DNA of 64,000 nt, from positions 1,247,338 to 1,311,337 of the forward strand of contig PTEX01000006.1 of NCBI GenBank assembly GCA_003342815.1, read 5' to 3'. Both the position numbers and the translations under genes were made by a program. Numbering within the stretch: the first letter of the stretch is position 1; every line of letters starts with the position of its first letter. This document shows positions 27,201-42,200 of this stretch, piece after piece. The DNA comes from Eudromia elegans. Lineage: Eukaryota; Chordata; Aves; Tinamiformes; Tinamidae. The notes below the pieces were generated by a model. That model was not told the origin of the DNA, did no database searches, and worked only from the letters and a program-made list of their open reading frames with translations.

Positions 27201-30200
27201 GCTTTTTAGTTGTTGCTTGTGGTTGCATCCTGTCTGTACTCCAATTGCCCTTATACTGCTGCCGGATAATCTTGGACTAAGTTCTAGTGTATTTGCAACT
27301 CTGAGTGACTGCTTCCTACTTTGAAATGTAGTTATTTTGAAAATTTCAGGATGCTGTTTACAGGAGTAGCAGACAGAGTGGAAACATGGACAGAAATAAC
27401 CTGGAGGACTAAGGGAGGAGCCTGAGCAACCTGCGTGTTTTGCTGGCTGTGCTTTCTTCTGAAACTTGGGCAGACTGCTCTCAGGCGTTACCAGGCTGTT
27501 ATTAATGTAAATTTCCAGTTTGCTACATGTAGTGTGTCTCATGAATGAAGTGTTACATATGTAGGATGTTTTTTAAGGTCTGCTTATGCAAATTGAAGGA
27601 CAACTGTTTAAGTGGTGAGTGTTCATTTAATGAAGAGCCGCTAAATCAATTTAATCTTTGTGATTCAGCATTATTAATTTTGTCGTATTCTTTAGGGACT
27701 ATCTGTTATATTAGTTCTGTCTTCTAAATATCATGTTATCCCTATTCCATCCCCAGGAGCCTATGGGACAGTACAGTGCCCTGTTCATGCATGGGCATCT
27801 GAGGTGCAGACAGAGAATGGTTAAAAGCATCTGCTTCGTTTTGAGTAGGAGTGTAGGGTCAGGTGTCTTTTAGAGGGTTTAGTGTTACTTTCAAGTACTT
27901 ATCTTTTGAATACAACATTTACTGGTTGTCAAACACAGTCTGTCTGGAAAAGTGAATTCTCCAGCATTGTTATGTTAGGACTTTGTACCTTGGCAGAATT
28001 CATGTTTGCTTGTTCCTTCTTGCAAGTCTCTCAGCTATTAACTATGGGCTTCCAGCTCCTGCAGTAAATTACAGGAGGGTCTATGGAACATGTGCATTGA
28101 GAATGTTGTATGAAGTGGGGACATTTAATAGGGGAAATATAACAAGTGTTATTTTCCAAGAATTTTTAATGATCAGATCATAATAGGTGAGGTGGGTTAA
28201 TGCATACAGGTTTTGAGTGCTCGGCTTTGTAGCAGATTAGGTCTGCCAACATGAAAAAGGGTGGGAATAACTCTGTGTACATTGGTATAATACTGTTTGT
28301 GCACACGTTTTTTGGGTGGAGCAAGGAATCGGAATTGACATTTACTTCAACCTACATTATTATCTGGGCTTTTAGTGCAGGGCTTTGTCCTTTTCAGATC
28401 CCATCCCACTCTTTCTCCTATTTCTTTTCCATTATCTAATTTTTATTCCCTTGTAATTTGATGATAGTCATTCTGAGTGTTGCTAAAGAGAAGAAGAAAA
28501 AAAAGTCTATTTTGTAGCTGTCTGCTTTCCAACTGGAATAGCTGGGAGGAGTTACTGCAGAGAAAGTCATCTTTTGATTTTGTAATTTTGAGTGAAGAGT
28601 GACTGTTTAGTACCTCTGTGGGAAGGCTGCCTCTACAACCTGATGAGCACTACAAGCTGTGGGGGGTAAATTAGCATAGAGAATACTGACTCTTCAGAGA
28701 TTTCCAGCTCTTGCAATTTTACTAAGCAAATAAAATGCTATTCAGAGTAAGTTTTTTTTTTTTTTTTTTTCCTTTGAGATTTGTCGTTTATCTAGATATT
28801 TAGTTAAACTGTAAAACCACCTCCACTGCACAAAAGGTAGCCTACCTGTGAAGGTTAGGTTACTATGCCAAAGCATCAATTTATTTGTAACACTTAAATA
28901 CTCTGATTTCTAACATGAACTATAGCGCAAACTTGTTTGTTCCCTTAATCACAGATAGAACCAAACCATTTTGACTGGGGAGGAGAGGAGAACAAAACCA
29001 AAAAAAACAAACCCTATCAACCCCATGTACCAAAGATCACAAAAATTTAACACAAAAGACCGTAAAGCTAGAACTTTGGTAAAGTTGCAAGAAGCCAAAA
29101 AGTTCTTCCATCGGTAACATGAATGAACCTTAATCGTACATTTTCCTCTAAAGGATGATTGTAAATTTTACCCATATTCTTATTTATGACATTTTAAAAA
29201 TACTCCTTTTGTTCTCTTTCAGATGATATTAACTGTGTTTCTGAGCAACAATGAGCAGATTTTGACAGAAGTTCCAATTACACCAGAAACAACCTGCCGT
29301 GATGTAGTAGAGTTCTGCAAAGAGCCTGGGGAAGGAAGCTGCCATCTGGCTGAAGTATGGCGTGGAAACGGTAAGAGAAGTGGTGGGAAATTATTTAAAT
29401 ATATATGTCATATATAAAAAGGTAAAACTCTTCTACATGAATGATTTCAAATTTTATTTTGCTCGTCTTGTAGTAAACTTTAGTGCAAAATAGTAAGACT
29501 TCTGAGTGTGGAAATTCTTTGTCTGTAAAGATGAGTACATTTCTCATTGACTTTTTTTTAATCCTTCCTTAGTGTGGTAAAAATGTTCAGGTTAGTAAGA
29601 TATCAGCGCTTTGATTTTTAGATTTTCAAGTTACATAAACAAGTCAGAGGACTCCATATTCCCATTTTCTTCCCATTTTCCCCCTCTCCTAAGTAAAAGG
29701 TGGGAATAGAGTTCAACTCTAGAAGTCATTTATTACAAATAAGCATACAAATATGTGGAGAGCATTTAAATGACAACACAGAATCTCAATGATGACTTAA
29801 AAGTGGGTACTTAAAAGTGGGTACCTGCATCTCATTCTAATCATGCTTCTTCTGTGAAGCATATGAATAGGACTAGAGACTATAGAACAGGTGTTTTTTT
29901 TTCTTTTTTTCTTTTCCATCTGTATCATGAGTAACAGAAGAACTGCAGTCAGAATTATGACAGAATTGGATGCCTCTCCAACTTCTTTGGGAACATTTCC
30001 ACTCAGAGGTTTGACGGTCACCCTGGGGCAGGAGGAGACAGTGGTGCCTGTCTCCTGGTTGTGTTACTGTTGTTATCTTGCAGAATAATTGCATAGGCAG
30101 TTTTCTCTGAAATGTGTCAGAAAAACTACTATGGATGCTTTTTCTAGATGAATTCTTTCAATTACGTGTAGTCGAAGATTCCTGTATATAGTATATTAAT

Positions 30201-33200
30201 ATATGTTGATATGTGGAGGTGATAGTATATCAAGATGAATTTGAGTGGAATCAGTATGTGAGTGAGGATTCTGATTTCTTATCCTTCAGTTACTAAGATT
30301 GTCATGACTTGATTCCTAAATCTTCCATAGAGATTCATTTGTGAGGGTTTTTGTTTGTTTGTTTGCTTTATGTTTGTTTTTGTCAAAGAAACTTACTGCA
30401 TTCTTCTAAAATATCTTTTTCTTCCGTAATCTGTTCTAATACTTGGTCAAGGCAAAAGGTGCCTCAAGGAGTAATTTCCTAATTGGATTTGAACTTCCAG
30501 AATTTAGACAAGAATTAGCAGAAGTTAAGAATGTCTGCAGTTCTGGGAATACCGCTTCAGTTCATATTTAGACAACTTAAAAGGGAATTAAGACTTTCAA
30601 ATTGGAAGTGATGCGTCTGTCACATGTATAGATTTATGAAATAGATCTGCAGGTTAAATGTTGAATAGCCCTGGAATAACCCTATTATCCTGCAATCAAT
30701 TGTCTGTGAAAGCGTAACCTATGTGATTCTCTCTTTCTTGTTTCTGCTTCTACCTTTACAGTGCTTTGAGGGGGCGCTTCCTCAAAAATTCAGAGAATGT
30801 TATCAGCTAGCTTCAAAGGGTGGCTGGAAACTACTTGATCCACAGCATTTTGAGACCCTTAGGCCTTGTAACTCTTACAAACAGAAACAAAAATTTTCCG
30901 TAATAATTTCTAAGATTGATAACATGCCTAATTGAGGCCATAACACAAAATTTCTTGAAATGTTTAAAATTTGAGGCTAAAGATTCCTATTGAGTGCGTC
31001 AATACATAGAAATAAATAAACAATCTTCAGAAAGATAAAATGGAGGGTCTAAGAGTGAATTTAGCTATTTGCCATGTGAGTTGTGTCCTGCCATAATCAA
31101 AAGAGGTGTAGTTATTGCATTAGTGGAACATAAAGCCATTCATATATGGAAAGTGATCTGGTTTGGTAATATCTCCCATTTCTTGACTTTTCAAACAGGC
31201 TGGTGTTACTGGAAAAAATGATGGCCTGCGTGGTGGCTTTGATCCTCTCTAATAGGAATTCCACCACATGTGTTTTAATTTGCTGTAGCTGCATGTAGGC
31301 TACTGTAATAAGGTCTATGTGATCGTGGTATGCAAGGTTTCTCAGTGAAACAACCTGAAGCATTTTTTTTTAACATAGGAGAACAAGAATTTTTTTTCCT
31401 TCAGCTGTTTGTGAGAGCAAATGTAAAAATCTTTTTACCAAAGCTTTTAAAAATAATTCTGCCTGGAACAAAGATCTGAAAACTTGCATATAAAGAGTTA
31501 AACTCAACAGTAACAAACAACTCAAACTGTGGTTTAGTGTGGGAAGTGTGAAGAGACTTGCAAAAGAGTAGTTGCATGCTGTACCAGGAAGAAATATATT
31601 ATATGTGGAGAGATGCATTTGATTTGTCTCTGATCCCTCAACCCCGATCCTCAAGAGAGGATCTGCAAGTCTACAATTTTTTAAAAAAGATTTTTTCAAA
31701 AGTAAAAAATAAAATGATAATTATTTGCGAAAGTCATAGATTATGTGTGGATTTTTTTTTGTTTTCTTATGGTAGCACACTATAAATGGTTCGGTTTCTT
31801 CCTAATGTCTGCTTATTACATAGGTGATATATCACTCTTTTCTCATAAGATAGAATGACCATACTTTTTTTCTTTATGTTCCTAATTTCGCTATTCTGCA
31901 GATAATCACAGACTCCTCTCTTTTATCACCTATCTGAATAATCCATCCTAGTTGTGTTCAAAGTAATAGAGTTTGTAGACATTTCTTTTTATATTGGATG
32001 AGAAAAGTTTGTGTGCCCAAAATCGTGTCATTTTTTTCTAAAAAGTATCTAACTAGTAAGAATGTTTTCTTCTAATAGTATTCACTTCTTCATCTGCACA
32101 CACATTTATATGTAGGCAAAATATTTATACCTAAGCGAAATACAGGGTTTTATTTGTGGAGGGTGACAGAAACAGGCCATTTCCAGGAAAAATGCTGCTG
32201 TTAAAAATCCATGTAATTTTGTGTCAAAGATTATTTAAAATGCCTCAAACTTAGAGGAAGATGGAAGTAGTGTGTGTGCCTGTCCTTGCTTTTCTGTGCT
32301 TGTGTATGTGTAGCAAGGAAATGTTTGAGGTGCTTTCCAAGAGCTGGAAAGCAATTGAGCGTAGTTTGTATTGCGGTTAAGGAAAAACAGCAAACAAAAA
32401 ACACCATAATATTTGGTGTCTGTACTTTGTTCTCTTCTATCAGCACCTTTTGTAGCACCTGATGCTTTGTCAGTTTGACATTTTCCTCTCTTACATCCTT
32501 TTCAGGATGTAACAGGAGGAGAAAACTCCAAATTCTCTTCCTTATTCCCTAGCGATTGCAATTGGCAGCTGGTAGGAGCTTGAAAGACAGGTGTGATCCT
32601 AGGAACTTGTAGTACATTCCAAAAGAAAGTAGGTTTCGATCTTTTAATACACCCACTATTCAATAACCCACTTTCATTTACTTCTGCAATACCCTTCAGC
32701 AACTGGTATTGTTGATCTTCTCTGTGTTTAGCTGTAAAACAGAGTCAAATGGCTGAAAGAAGTAGGTGTTTATTGCAGGTGTTGTTCTGCAAACCTTGAC
32801 CACTTGGAGTGGGAGTAGGTGGTGAAGGAAAATGCATTCCTGGAATGGCAAGGAAATCTTGACTGAGAAGGTTAATCCCTTACATTGTGTTCTGGTTTTG
32901 CGTATAGCAGATAGGAACATTTATTACAAAGTCACAGAATAATTGTAATCGGGATAAAATTGGATTCTGGAGTTGCTCTAATTCATTATCATGTATGTAG
33001 TTCGAACAGAAAAAGGATTTTTTTTCCTCTACTTTTCTATCAGTGTGGTTACCTGTGTTTGAATTTCGCAGATGTTTCAGTCATAACAAAATACTTGAAA
33101 CTTGCTCATTCTCAAAATCCTGTATTAAAAAGAAAGGATTCAAATTCACTTTTTAAAGATAGTTTTTCAAAGTTTTTATTCAACTTAAAATCTGAAGCAT

Positions 33201-36200
33201 GTTTTGCAAGTAACTATGTGTATGTTCCGACAGTTTTCCCAAACAGTATTGGAAACGCAGCTATAGACAGGCATGTCTGGAGCTCTAAGAACTGCGTTAC
33301 TACTGTTATTATTGAATATTAAAGAGCAAGTGTTTCTGAAAAATCTTCTTTAATGCTAACATAACTTACATCAAATATAAGATGATACTTTTTATCTGCA
33401 GCTTTTTTTCATTTTAAAGGAGGTAATGTAGACTTTAGTGCTCATGATATGTTGTGTCAAGTGCTGCTGTCTATTGAACGCCGATGTTTTTAGAATCTGT
33501 TTTCTGTAGCTAATTTGCACAGAACAGTTAGTGCCTCTTCATTTTCTTTGTTTTTCTGTTTCAGTGACATTCTAACCTCGCTCTCTATCTAGTTTAGAGC
33601 AACTTATTTCAAGTTGTTTTGAATTGCAAAAGTGGTACAGAATGTCTCTCCTTTTTGTCTCCATTGATGTGTCAGAAATACTAGCCCTCATTCTTCAGGG
33701 TACCTTGTGTAAATAGAACCTTTTATTTGGAATAGCTTTTAGGATCAGGGCCTTGACTTGGATTGGGAGAGCGGCACAGTCATTGCAGTGATGGCTGCAG
33801 CTGCTCCTGCCATGCCAGGATTAACCCAACACTGTCGAGGATCAGACATCCGGGTTCTGGACACTTTACTATCAAACTTCAGTTCTCATGAGATTCAGCT
33901 AGCAACTTCTTTCTTTGGGAAAAATTCAATTTTTCTGTCTTAAACCCTCTGGACTAAACCATCCAGATATTTTATCCGTTGTGATCTTTGTAAGACTCAT
34001 GCTGCAATTTTAGTTAATATACTTCAAAGCACTTGAAATCTTACGGGTACTTTGGGAGTTGAAAAACCTGAAAATCATGTTTTTGAAATTCCTTTTCAAG
34101 AATGGGTCTGTAATGAGCCACTGACCGTGTTCTTGTGTGTAGGTAATATTGACAGTAGTTCTTAGAATCCACTGAAGTGAGAGACAAGAAAAGCGCTTTT
34201 TGATCCATTTAATTAGTCTGTCATGTAAATGACTCTCTGTTGAAAGTAGCTAGAGCAAACTGTTGCTTGCCTGTTTTATTCACAGTCTATAGTCCTGTAA
34301 AGTCTTAATCTAAATAGTGCAGGAAATAGTAAACAAATAGTGGTGGCTAATCTGTTTCCTCCCTTGTTAATCTTTTGGAGATCATACCTGCAGGCAAATC
34401 TAAAGGGTCATTTGTGTTTTACCAACCTTTCCCTCTGCTGTTTTGATACTGTGTTCGTTAGCATTTTGTCAATATCTCTGGATATTCCCAGGGTATAAAA
34501 ACTGAAAATAGAGCAAGAAAAAGGTATACAGAGAAAGCTTATTACTAGATTTGAGGAAAAAATTGTATGCCCTGGAGACATTTTGATTCATTTCCCTGTG
34601 CAGATTTTTTTACCTATCATTTTTCAAATGAGAAGTTAGTGTTCCCTTCTGCTTTCCCTCTCCTGCCCAAAAGTCAATCTAAACTTTAAAAGGAAATACT
34701 TTCAGAACCATCTGCTATAGTATCATTAGCAGACCTGGATTTGAGAATAAAATAACTGAAATGAAGGAAAAATACAATTATAAGAAGAATGTTTTTAGGT
34801 TTTAAACAAATGTGTCTGCAGAGTGCAGTGTCAAAAGAATGTTTCTTCTGTTCTTCAGTTAAATTATTCCTCAGATCTGTGTTATGTGTGAAGTCAGTGA
34901 CACCCTAATAGCCTGTCCTGTGGTGGTGTTGAGATGAAGGAAGGAAGATGAAGAAGTTGGGGTAGTTGCAGAGAAGGGCTCCTTGAGGATCAGAGAGGTG
35001 TAGCAATCCTCAAGAAATAGTGAAGGACTCTTGCATTTGATATTTTTGAAATAGTTGTAGAACTGAACTTCCCTAAAAGCTTTGGACTGTGTATGGAGAG
35101 AAATATACCACTTACGCACTAATCACTGCTCTTTTAATAACAAATATATTTTCATTCTGTAGCTTCTGCTATATAGATTTATCTGATGTAGTCAACAACT
35201 AAATATGTTATCTTTAATACGAAGCTTTCTGTATCTTTTGTGTATCACATATCTCTCAGTAAAATGTTTCCGATACTCCTTGGTGTTAATAGCAAACAGC
35301 TACTCCCAGGAGGCTCTACCGTCCTGGAATCGTGTGTAGGAAGTGCTTGACACAGAGCAAGGCACAAGCTCCACACCTCCTTTTTTTTTTTTCTTTCTTT
35401 CTCTTCTCTTAATTAGTTACAGATATAAAACCTTAGGATATTTTATAACCGGTTTTTGAAATCCTAAATATATGGTATGTATCCTTCTAATAATAGTATA
35501 ATTGATAGATTTGAAATAATTACTATATTACACAAATGTTTTGCATTTCTTTAGGGGAAAACAGAAACTTACTGTTGTATAGGACTTAGCTCTTACTTGT
35601 TCTAAGATTTGCTAGTAATTCCACTTACGTCAGAAGCTGCTGTCCAGTGCCTAGGAATGGGTGTACCTGTTCAAGTGCTTAGAGGAAATATCAACATAGT
35701 GTGTTTTTAATCTGAACAGAAACCATGAGGTTGAAAGTGACTGTGTTGTTTTAATAATAGAATAAGAAATCTATCTGGGGATGGGGAGAAAAGGTGCAAA
35801 GATCAGGCATCTGCACAGTATTGTGATGAAGAGCTTCTGACATAACTAAATCAGTGCTTGTGAATACTGTGATTTTTATGGGGGAAGGGGATTATTTGTT
35901 TTTTAGGGGGTATGGTTTTAAACACTAGTTACGAATTACTACTAAGCAACAAGCCACATTATTGTAGCAGACGACTAATACATTTTCTTTTGGAGTCTGT
36001 TTGTTCCTTTGATCCTGCCTAAGAAAAAATGTGTTAGATGGATTAAATATAAAAGACATTGGTTTTTAATGAGTTTCATATATATATATAAAAAAAAATT
36101 ATATCTTTTTACATTTTTTATAATATATAAATATATTTTAAAATATGTTTATATAAATTTTAAATAGTTGAATGATGGATATTTTATTTTTTTACTTGCA

Positions 36201-39200
36201 GAACGTCCCATACCCTTCGACCACATGATGTATGACCACCTACAGAAATGGGGTCCCCGCCGGGAAGAGGTCAAATTTTTTCTTCGTCATGAGGAGTCAC
36301 CAGCTGAAAGCAATGAACAGAGTGAGTACCCTTATCTTGTACTGTTGCTACCTGAACATACATAAAAGTGTTTTCTGAAATGATTTCGATTGTTGTAATT
36401 CTTTTTATCATATAGTTAGAGGATCAGCCTAACTAGCATTGGTTACAAATATGCTCTGATGTGTGTCATGTATTTTAAACACTCTTTAAATTTGAATAGT
36501 TATTACAGTGGCACTGAAAGAAATTAACCAGGACTTTATCTTATCTATTGTGTGAGTATGGGACAGCAAAGATAAGAAGTAGAGAAGCCGTCTTTGAACT
36601 TAGTAGCTCTTAAGTGTTTTCTCTTCCATGTATTCTCCCATTTGCCCTTTGAACTTTTGTAAAATTACTGTTACTCACAACATCCTGTGGTGAGGTGTTC
36701 AGTAATTGAGCTGTATGTTGCATGAAGAATCATTTTTAGATGCTCACCTAGAAGGTCCTGACATTCTGTAGGGATAGGATCCTCCTTTCCCACCCCCTCA
36801 TTCTGTCTCGCCCACCCCTGATGAAATAGAACTACTTTGCCTCCTTTGGAAATCGCACTTACAATCTACATATGTGTAGTGATAATTCACATCCTGAAAA
36901 GTCTCTGGTATGCTTGTTTCTGTGGAAGAGTGTTTGTAAAAACAGTGCTATATTAAGTGGAGACTTGCTTAAAAGAAATGAATAAATAAACAAAAGAACG
37001 AAGAAAATAATGCAGACCGTATGTAATTTAGGAGAAGACTTTGAGGTTTTGTGTTACAGGCTTTATGGCTGTCAGGCAGCCTGAAGAATAGGAAAGGAAT
37101 CTTGAAGTGAGATATACATTTGCATGCTCAGCTTATCCTTACTCATTCAACTAATCTGACTATTCTGATTATTATTTCTGACTATTTCTGACAACTAACT
37201 TTGAAGCTTTGGCTGTCTTTATTGCTTCAAGCTCGGGTTTCTTTTCATATCTCTTAAGTGGCTGCAGTTTGCTTTGAATGCTAGATACAGCAACCTCAGT
37301 AATGTATAAAGGTTTTTTTGTACGTATTAATTCTGTACTTGTAAAATGCTCATCCTTTTGGCTATATAGGAGCAATATAAATTTAAAATACATTAAGAAA
37401 TTTATGATGCACCTGAAAACCTAGTTTCCCTTGCATGGAGCACATCCCTTTTGAATTAAACATACAAAGCTCTTTAATTACTCATTTAACTATTGAATCA
37501 ATTTGTAGATTAAAGACATTTCTAAGACATTGGAAAAACTCTCTAACATGGGCATTTATAAGCTTTTTTGAGATACTGCTGCTTGTGGATATGGAAATTA
37601 GAAGTGGAAATCAGAAATAAGTCATGCTCAGTCCATTCCCTTTTATAGCACAGTTGCCTAAACACAGATCAGGAATGTGGGATCTATGTGTCTTTACTTT
37701 TAACAGCAGAAGTCTATGAAGTGATTGTTTCATTTCTGTCAATTTCAGTACATACTAAGAACCGCCTAATAAGGATTTGGAACTAGCAGAACTAAAATTC
37801 ATGGCTACAAGCATTATGTAATAGCAAACAGAGGATGGTGCAGGGTTGAAATGAATAATAAGAATGATTAAGTACTTATGTAAGCGATTTTACATACTTT
37901 AAATAAAATTGCTGAAGTCCTACAACAAGCAAAATAAAACTGTACTGCAAAAACAATTACATATTAAATACTTATTGCTTTTTGTAAGTAACTGATTTTT
38001 TTCTTTAGAAAGAGAGAATTTGGAATTTCAGCTGCACAAGATAATTCACAACTACTGACAGAAAATAGAAAGAATTGTATATGTTCATAAATGTGATAAC
38101 TGACTAAATTAAAAAATTATATATACACACAGAAACAACAGATTCGCAAATGGAAACCATTTGTGTTGAAAACTGTTTTTCTCACTATGTTGTATTTTAC
38201 TTTCAGGTGTCCGTCAAGTCCAAAATCAAAGAAATGGAATAAATATACCTGTGGAGAAACGTGCAGAGAATGGGGTATGTAAAAAATCACATAGTGGAGT
38301 GGTCAATTCCACTCAAATATTTGGTGCTTTAAAGAGCTTAGGCTTTTTTGATATGATTGGAAGTAGTGAAAATGCAAATATCTTGTTCAGTTTTAATTTT
38401 TATGATAAAATGAGTATGAGAATATTGCTTTTTTCATGAACTACTCTTGAATTTTCTCTTTGGGAGGGAATGGGGAGAAGCGCACCACTTCTGTGTCATG
38501 CAAAGACCTCGGTATCTACCTGTGGCATTTCCTCATCTGTCCTCCTCTGTCTTCCTCTTCCTGTGTGGGAAAGAACCAGCCCTATTACACTTGCATACTT
38601 GTGTTGCCTGTCCAAACATCTGTGCTTGTTTGACTTACCTCACTGATACTGGTTCTTGACAAGAAAACATATCTCTGGATTAAGTTATCTTTAGATAAAG
38701 AGGTTAAATTCCCCTCAGAGTCACCTGTCTGTTCGGACTTCATCTTTCTTGTTTGATTCACTTTCTATACTTTTTTTTCCCCACTAGGTTATTATGAAAC
38801 TTGTAATTCAGTAGTCTTTGTTATATAACATAGGTTATCTGTTAGGTCATGTTTGATGATTCCTAGTTTGAACATCTTCTGTGTTACAAAAAATACAACA
38901 CATCTTTTTTTTTTTTTTTTTTTTTTTTTTTCCTTCAAAACTACTATGCCTTTTTTATCTTCAGTACCAGGAAAAGCTCTACAAGACGTTCTGGTTTCAT
39001 TTATCCATGGCCACCCTGCTGCTTTTACTCAGACACTCTAGTTATATTTATTTATTCTTTAAAACTTTCTTATTGCAAGAAAAAGAACTTGACCTCACCA
39101 GTTCTTAGTTTTATCGTCTTTGCAGAACAGCTTATGCTTAGCCGTTTAGCAGGTTGTTACAACGAACCTATTGTTTTTATAAATATCAGAAATTTTCTTT

Positions 39201-42200
39201 TTTTTAGGGTAAAAATAACTCTTAAAAATAAAAACAAAACTGACCAGACTTTCTTGTTCAGATGTCTTAAAACTCAAGTAACAAAAAAGCAGTCTTGCCG
39301 CTTCAGCTATTTTGTGCCTGTAAGTTGCCTGATACTTGGCACCTAAAATCCATATGCACATTGAACAAAGTGGTGTTTTTTTCCATTCAGCTGTTCAGCA
39401 AGTTTTTAGCTCCTGCCAGCTGTTTTGTGTATGGCATGTGGGCCTAGTGGAAGGAATTTTTCTTTTTTTTAACCCCCCATTCAAAACAGTTAATCATGTA
39501 TTGCTCTCTGCACTTCTTTTTCCTGTAGAGAACACTAGCTGATATCCTGTGCTACACAGCTCCATTTATCCTGCTGCCTTTGTCTTAGTGACAATGTAGT
39601 GAGCTCATAGTAATGTGCTAGGGGAACATAACTCTTTCATGACCTCCCAGCTCTCATCCTCCATGTAAGTCATAGCACTTTTGCCTCCTTTGAGACATAA
39701 CTGTTGTTGGAAATTTGGACTGCCATGTGCAGTATATCTGCAAAGTTTATGAAAAAGCAGCTTTATATCTAGCTTGGTTTGCTGTTAGCTTTACGTGTAA
39801 AGCACAGACCAGGCAGCTTGATTAACTCTGCTGTCAGTGTGCCACTCAGTGTTTGTTAAAACGCAAAATCTATGACCAAAAAATTCTAATTCAGAGAACC
39901 ATTCAGTTTAAAATGAACTTTCAGCAATTTTATGAAATTACTACACACGAGGAATGCTAAAACACAGTCAGCTTACATTAATGTAAATGGCCATGTGTTT
40001 TGTGCCAGAAATAGTACCAATTAAGTTGTGAAAAGTGTATAAAACTCCAATTTGCAGTTGTACCAAGTTTTCAACTAGAGGGGGAGGGGGAAAAAGAGGT
40101 GGCTTCAGGATCAAGGATTTAATCAGCTTATGCTTACATAATGTGTTAGGCTTATTCATTGTTACTGGCATGCTAAATGTTAGACTAGCTCTAAAATCAA
40201 TGCAACCCAATGGAACACTGAGGACAGCTAAAATCTTACCAAATACATTCAGGTATATTTTTGCTGTATTTCATTGCTTTAATAAAAAAATGATTTTTGT
40301 TTATGATTTATAGACTTAGTATATGGATATAGCTAGAAGTATGATATGCATGCAGAACTTTGAATGTTTCCTTCAATGTTAGAATCAGTAGTCTTGGATA
40401 GAATGATGGTCAATCTGTCCTGCAAGAATTTAGATAACTTCAAAAAGTTACCTAATTTGTCGTGTGCAGTGTCTTTTCTGTTCTTTGAAACTATGTGCAT
40501 GGTCAGCACTTACTAAAATAACGGTGATTTAAAAATCTCAAAATAATATAAATCCTTAATTTTTATCAGATTGTCTTCCAAATTAAAAAAATTTAGGAAT
40601 AGAATGATTACATCTCTTTAAACAGTGAAATATGTGTTGTAAAATTAATACTTATCTGTAAGCACTCAACCTGAGAGCTTTTCTTTCTGCCTATATAAGG
40701 AGAATCTATGTGAGATAATATAAATTGACTACTTTTCCTACCCCTGTAGTGGCCTTTTAGTGAGTCGACCTTCTGGGTTTTTTTATACCTTTCTGCCTTT
40801 GAAAGGGAATTATGCTGTAATCAGGACCTGATGTCTTTTCACTACCATCTAGAGGTTATATGTATGTGGAGATAAGTCTTACATAACCATTTTCCTTTGC
40901 CAAGAGGACAGTGTAGTTTCCTGAGAAACTTTTTTTTTGTATGAGAATAGTTGCTTCTTCCATGCCTTTGCACATGGCACTGAGCTGGCTTGATCTGACA
41001 CAAGTGATAACAAGGGAAATTTTAATTGGATAATAGGGAAAAAAATACTATAATTAGAGTACTTGGGCACTGTAATGGATTTCTCAGAGTATGAAACTTC
41101 TAGTCTTGTGGATACTTGGAATTTATCTGGACTTTGTCCTGAGCATTCCAAACCACTGAGTGGAGGTAGTTGGACCAGATGGCTTCACAAGTTTCCTTTC
41201 TGCCTGAATACTTAACCAAATTCTGCCTGATACTGGCCTTTGATTCTGTGACCTTCACTGTTCTGATGCTTCAGATATTCTTCTACCATTTAGTCATTTC
41301 TTAACTTGTATCAGTGGCCATAAAACAGTGGCCATACAATGCCATTTTGTTTACTTCCATATGGACATATATGTGATAAAAGCTTCATTCCATAGAAGGG
41401 CCAGTGGTCTGAAAATTGTGAGAAAGAGCAGATACAGTTCTAGCCACTGGGGGTCACTGGTACATAGAGGAGGGTCCAAAAGTCATCTGTAGTGGTGGAG
41501 CTGCCAGTCATCAACAGGAAAATCAAGAGTGGATCAGGGTTTTACCTAAAGGCAGTACTAGAAGGAAGACTGACCAGATGATTACAGTTTTCCAGACAAA
41601 AAGGTAATCGGATGGCTTAGAAATTTTTGGAAATGAGATGATGGAAAAACAAAGATATGTTAGGAAGTAAAAAGGACCAGGTACGGGAATGTCAAAAAAG
41701 AGTGTATGGGACGGAATACAAGTAGTCCAGTGTAATGAAAACAGTCTGTGTGTTGAGTTTTGGTTTTTTGTTGCTTTGCTTTATTTTTAATGAAGACAAA
41801 TGCTCTTTCATGTTGCTAAAGATGCTTGCTTTAAAAACTTTTTCTAGTTGGTAGTTTTTGAGAGAAGTTTATCTGAGAGAATAAAGTCTTAGTTTGCAGT
41901 CTTCAGTGCTGTTTTCTTTGACTTCTTTTACTTTTTCTAATAAAAGAATTCTACTCTTAGAGAGACTGCTATCAGTAAGCTTTTTTTCTTGATTGATAGA
42001 TATTGATTGAAGCCTGAAGCCAGGAATTGCAAAGTGGAACCTGATTTTTATCTCTCACTGTGAAATTTGTTAGCTTTAATGTAAAGGAAGCTAGAGAAGA
42101 GGAGGAAAACTTCACCCAAGCCAGCAATTACATTCTTGTGAACTTTCGTAGTCTTAAAGCTTTGGCAGATAAAGCTGAGAGTTAAGTACGTAACAGAGAT

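Larger units (their letters stand above)
8922..29222 (+). other. PPP1R13B: PPP1R13B intron 1 (20.3 kb)
   Basis: This phase-0 intron has donor GTGAGT and acceptor TTCTCTTTCAG. Its first few hundred bases belong to the CpG island; the rest is AT-rich. It contains simple repeats and one probable CR1 relic near 26.85-27.02 kb. Several open frames of 120-144 codons occur on either strand but none has recognisable protein content or splice support. Confidence 0.85.
29371..36201 (+). other. PPP1R13B: PPP1R13B intron 2 (6.8 kb)
   Basis: This phase-1 intron has donor GTAAGA and acceptor TTTACTTGCAG. It is AT-rich, with a short tandem duplication near 29.8 kb and a very AT-rich tract just before the acceptor. 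No gene or intact mobile element was recognised. Confidence 0.85.

Noticed and set aside
27108-27542. 144-codon open frame on the - strand just after a CR1 relic
   Set aside because: Its translation is not recognised and it is not part of the CR1 protein; no gene structure surrounds it.
30723-30935. Good splice acceptor (TTCTACCTTTACAG) followed by an open frame in intron 2
   Set aside because: Read from exon 2 in the correct phase it stops after one codon, and no good donor closes it, so it is unlikely to be an ASPP1 exon.
36680-36830. Possible old repeat in intron 3 (CATCCTGTGGTGAGGTGTTC)
   Set aside because: The resemblance to dispersed vertebrate repeats is vague and no consensus could be followed.
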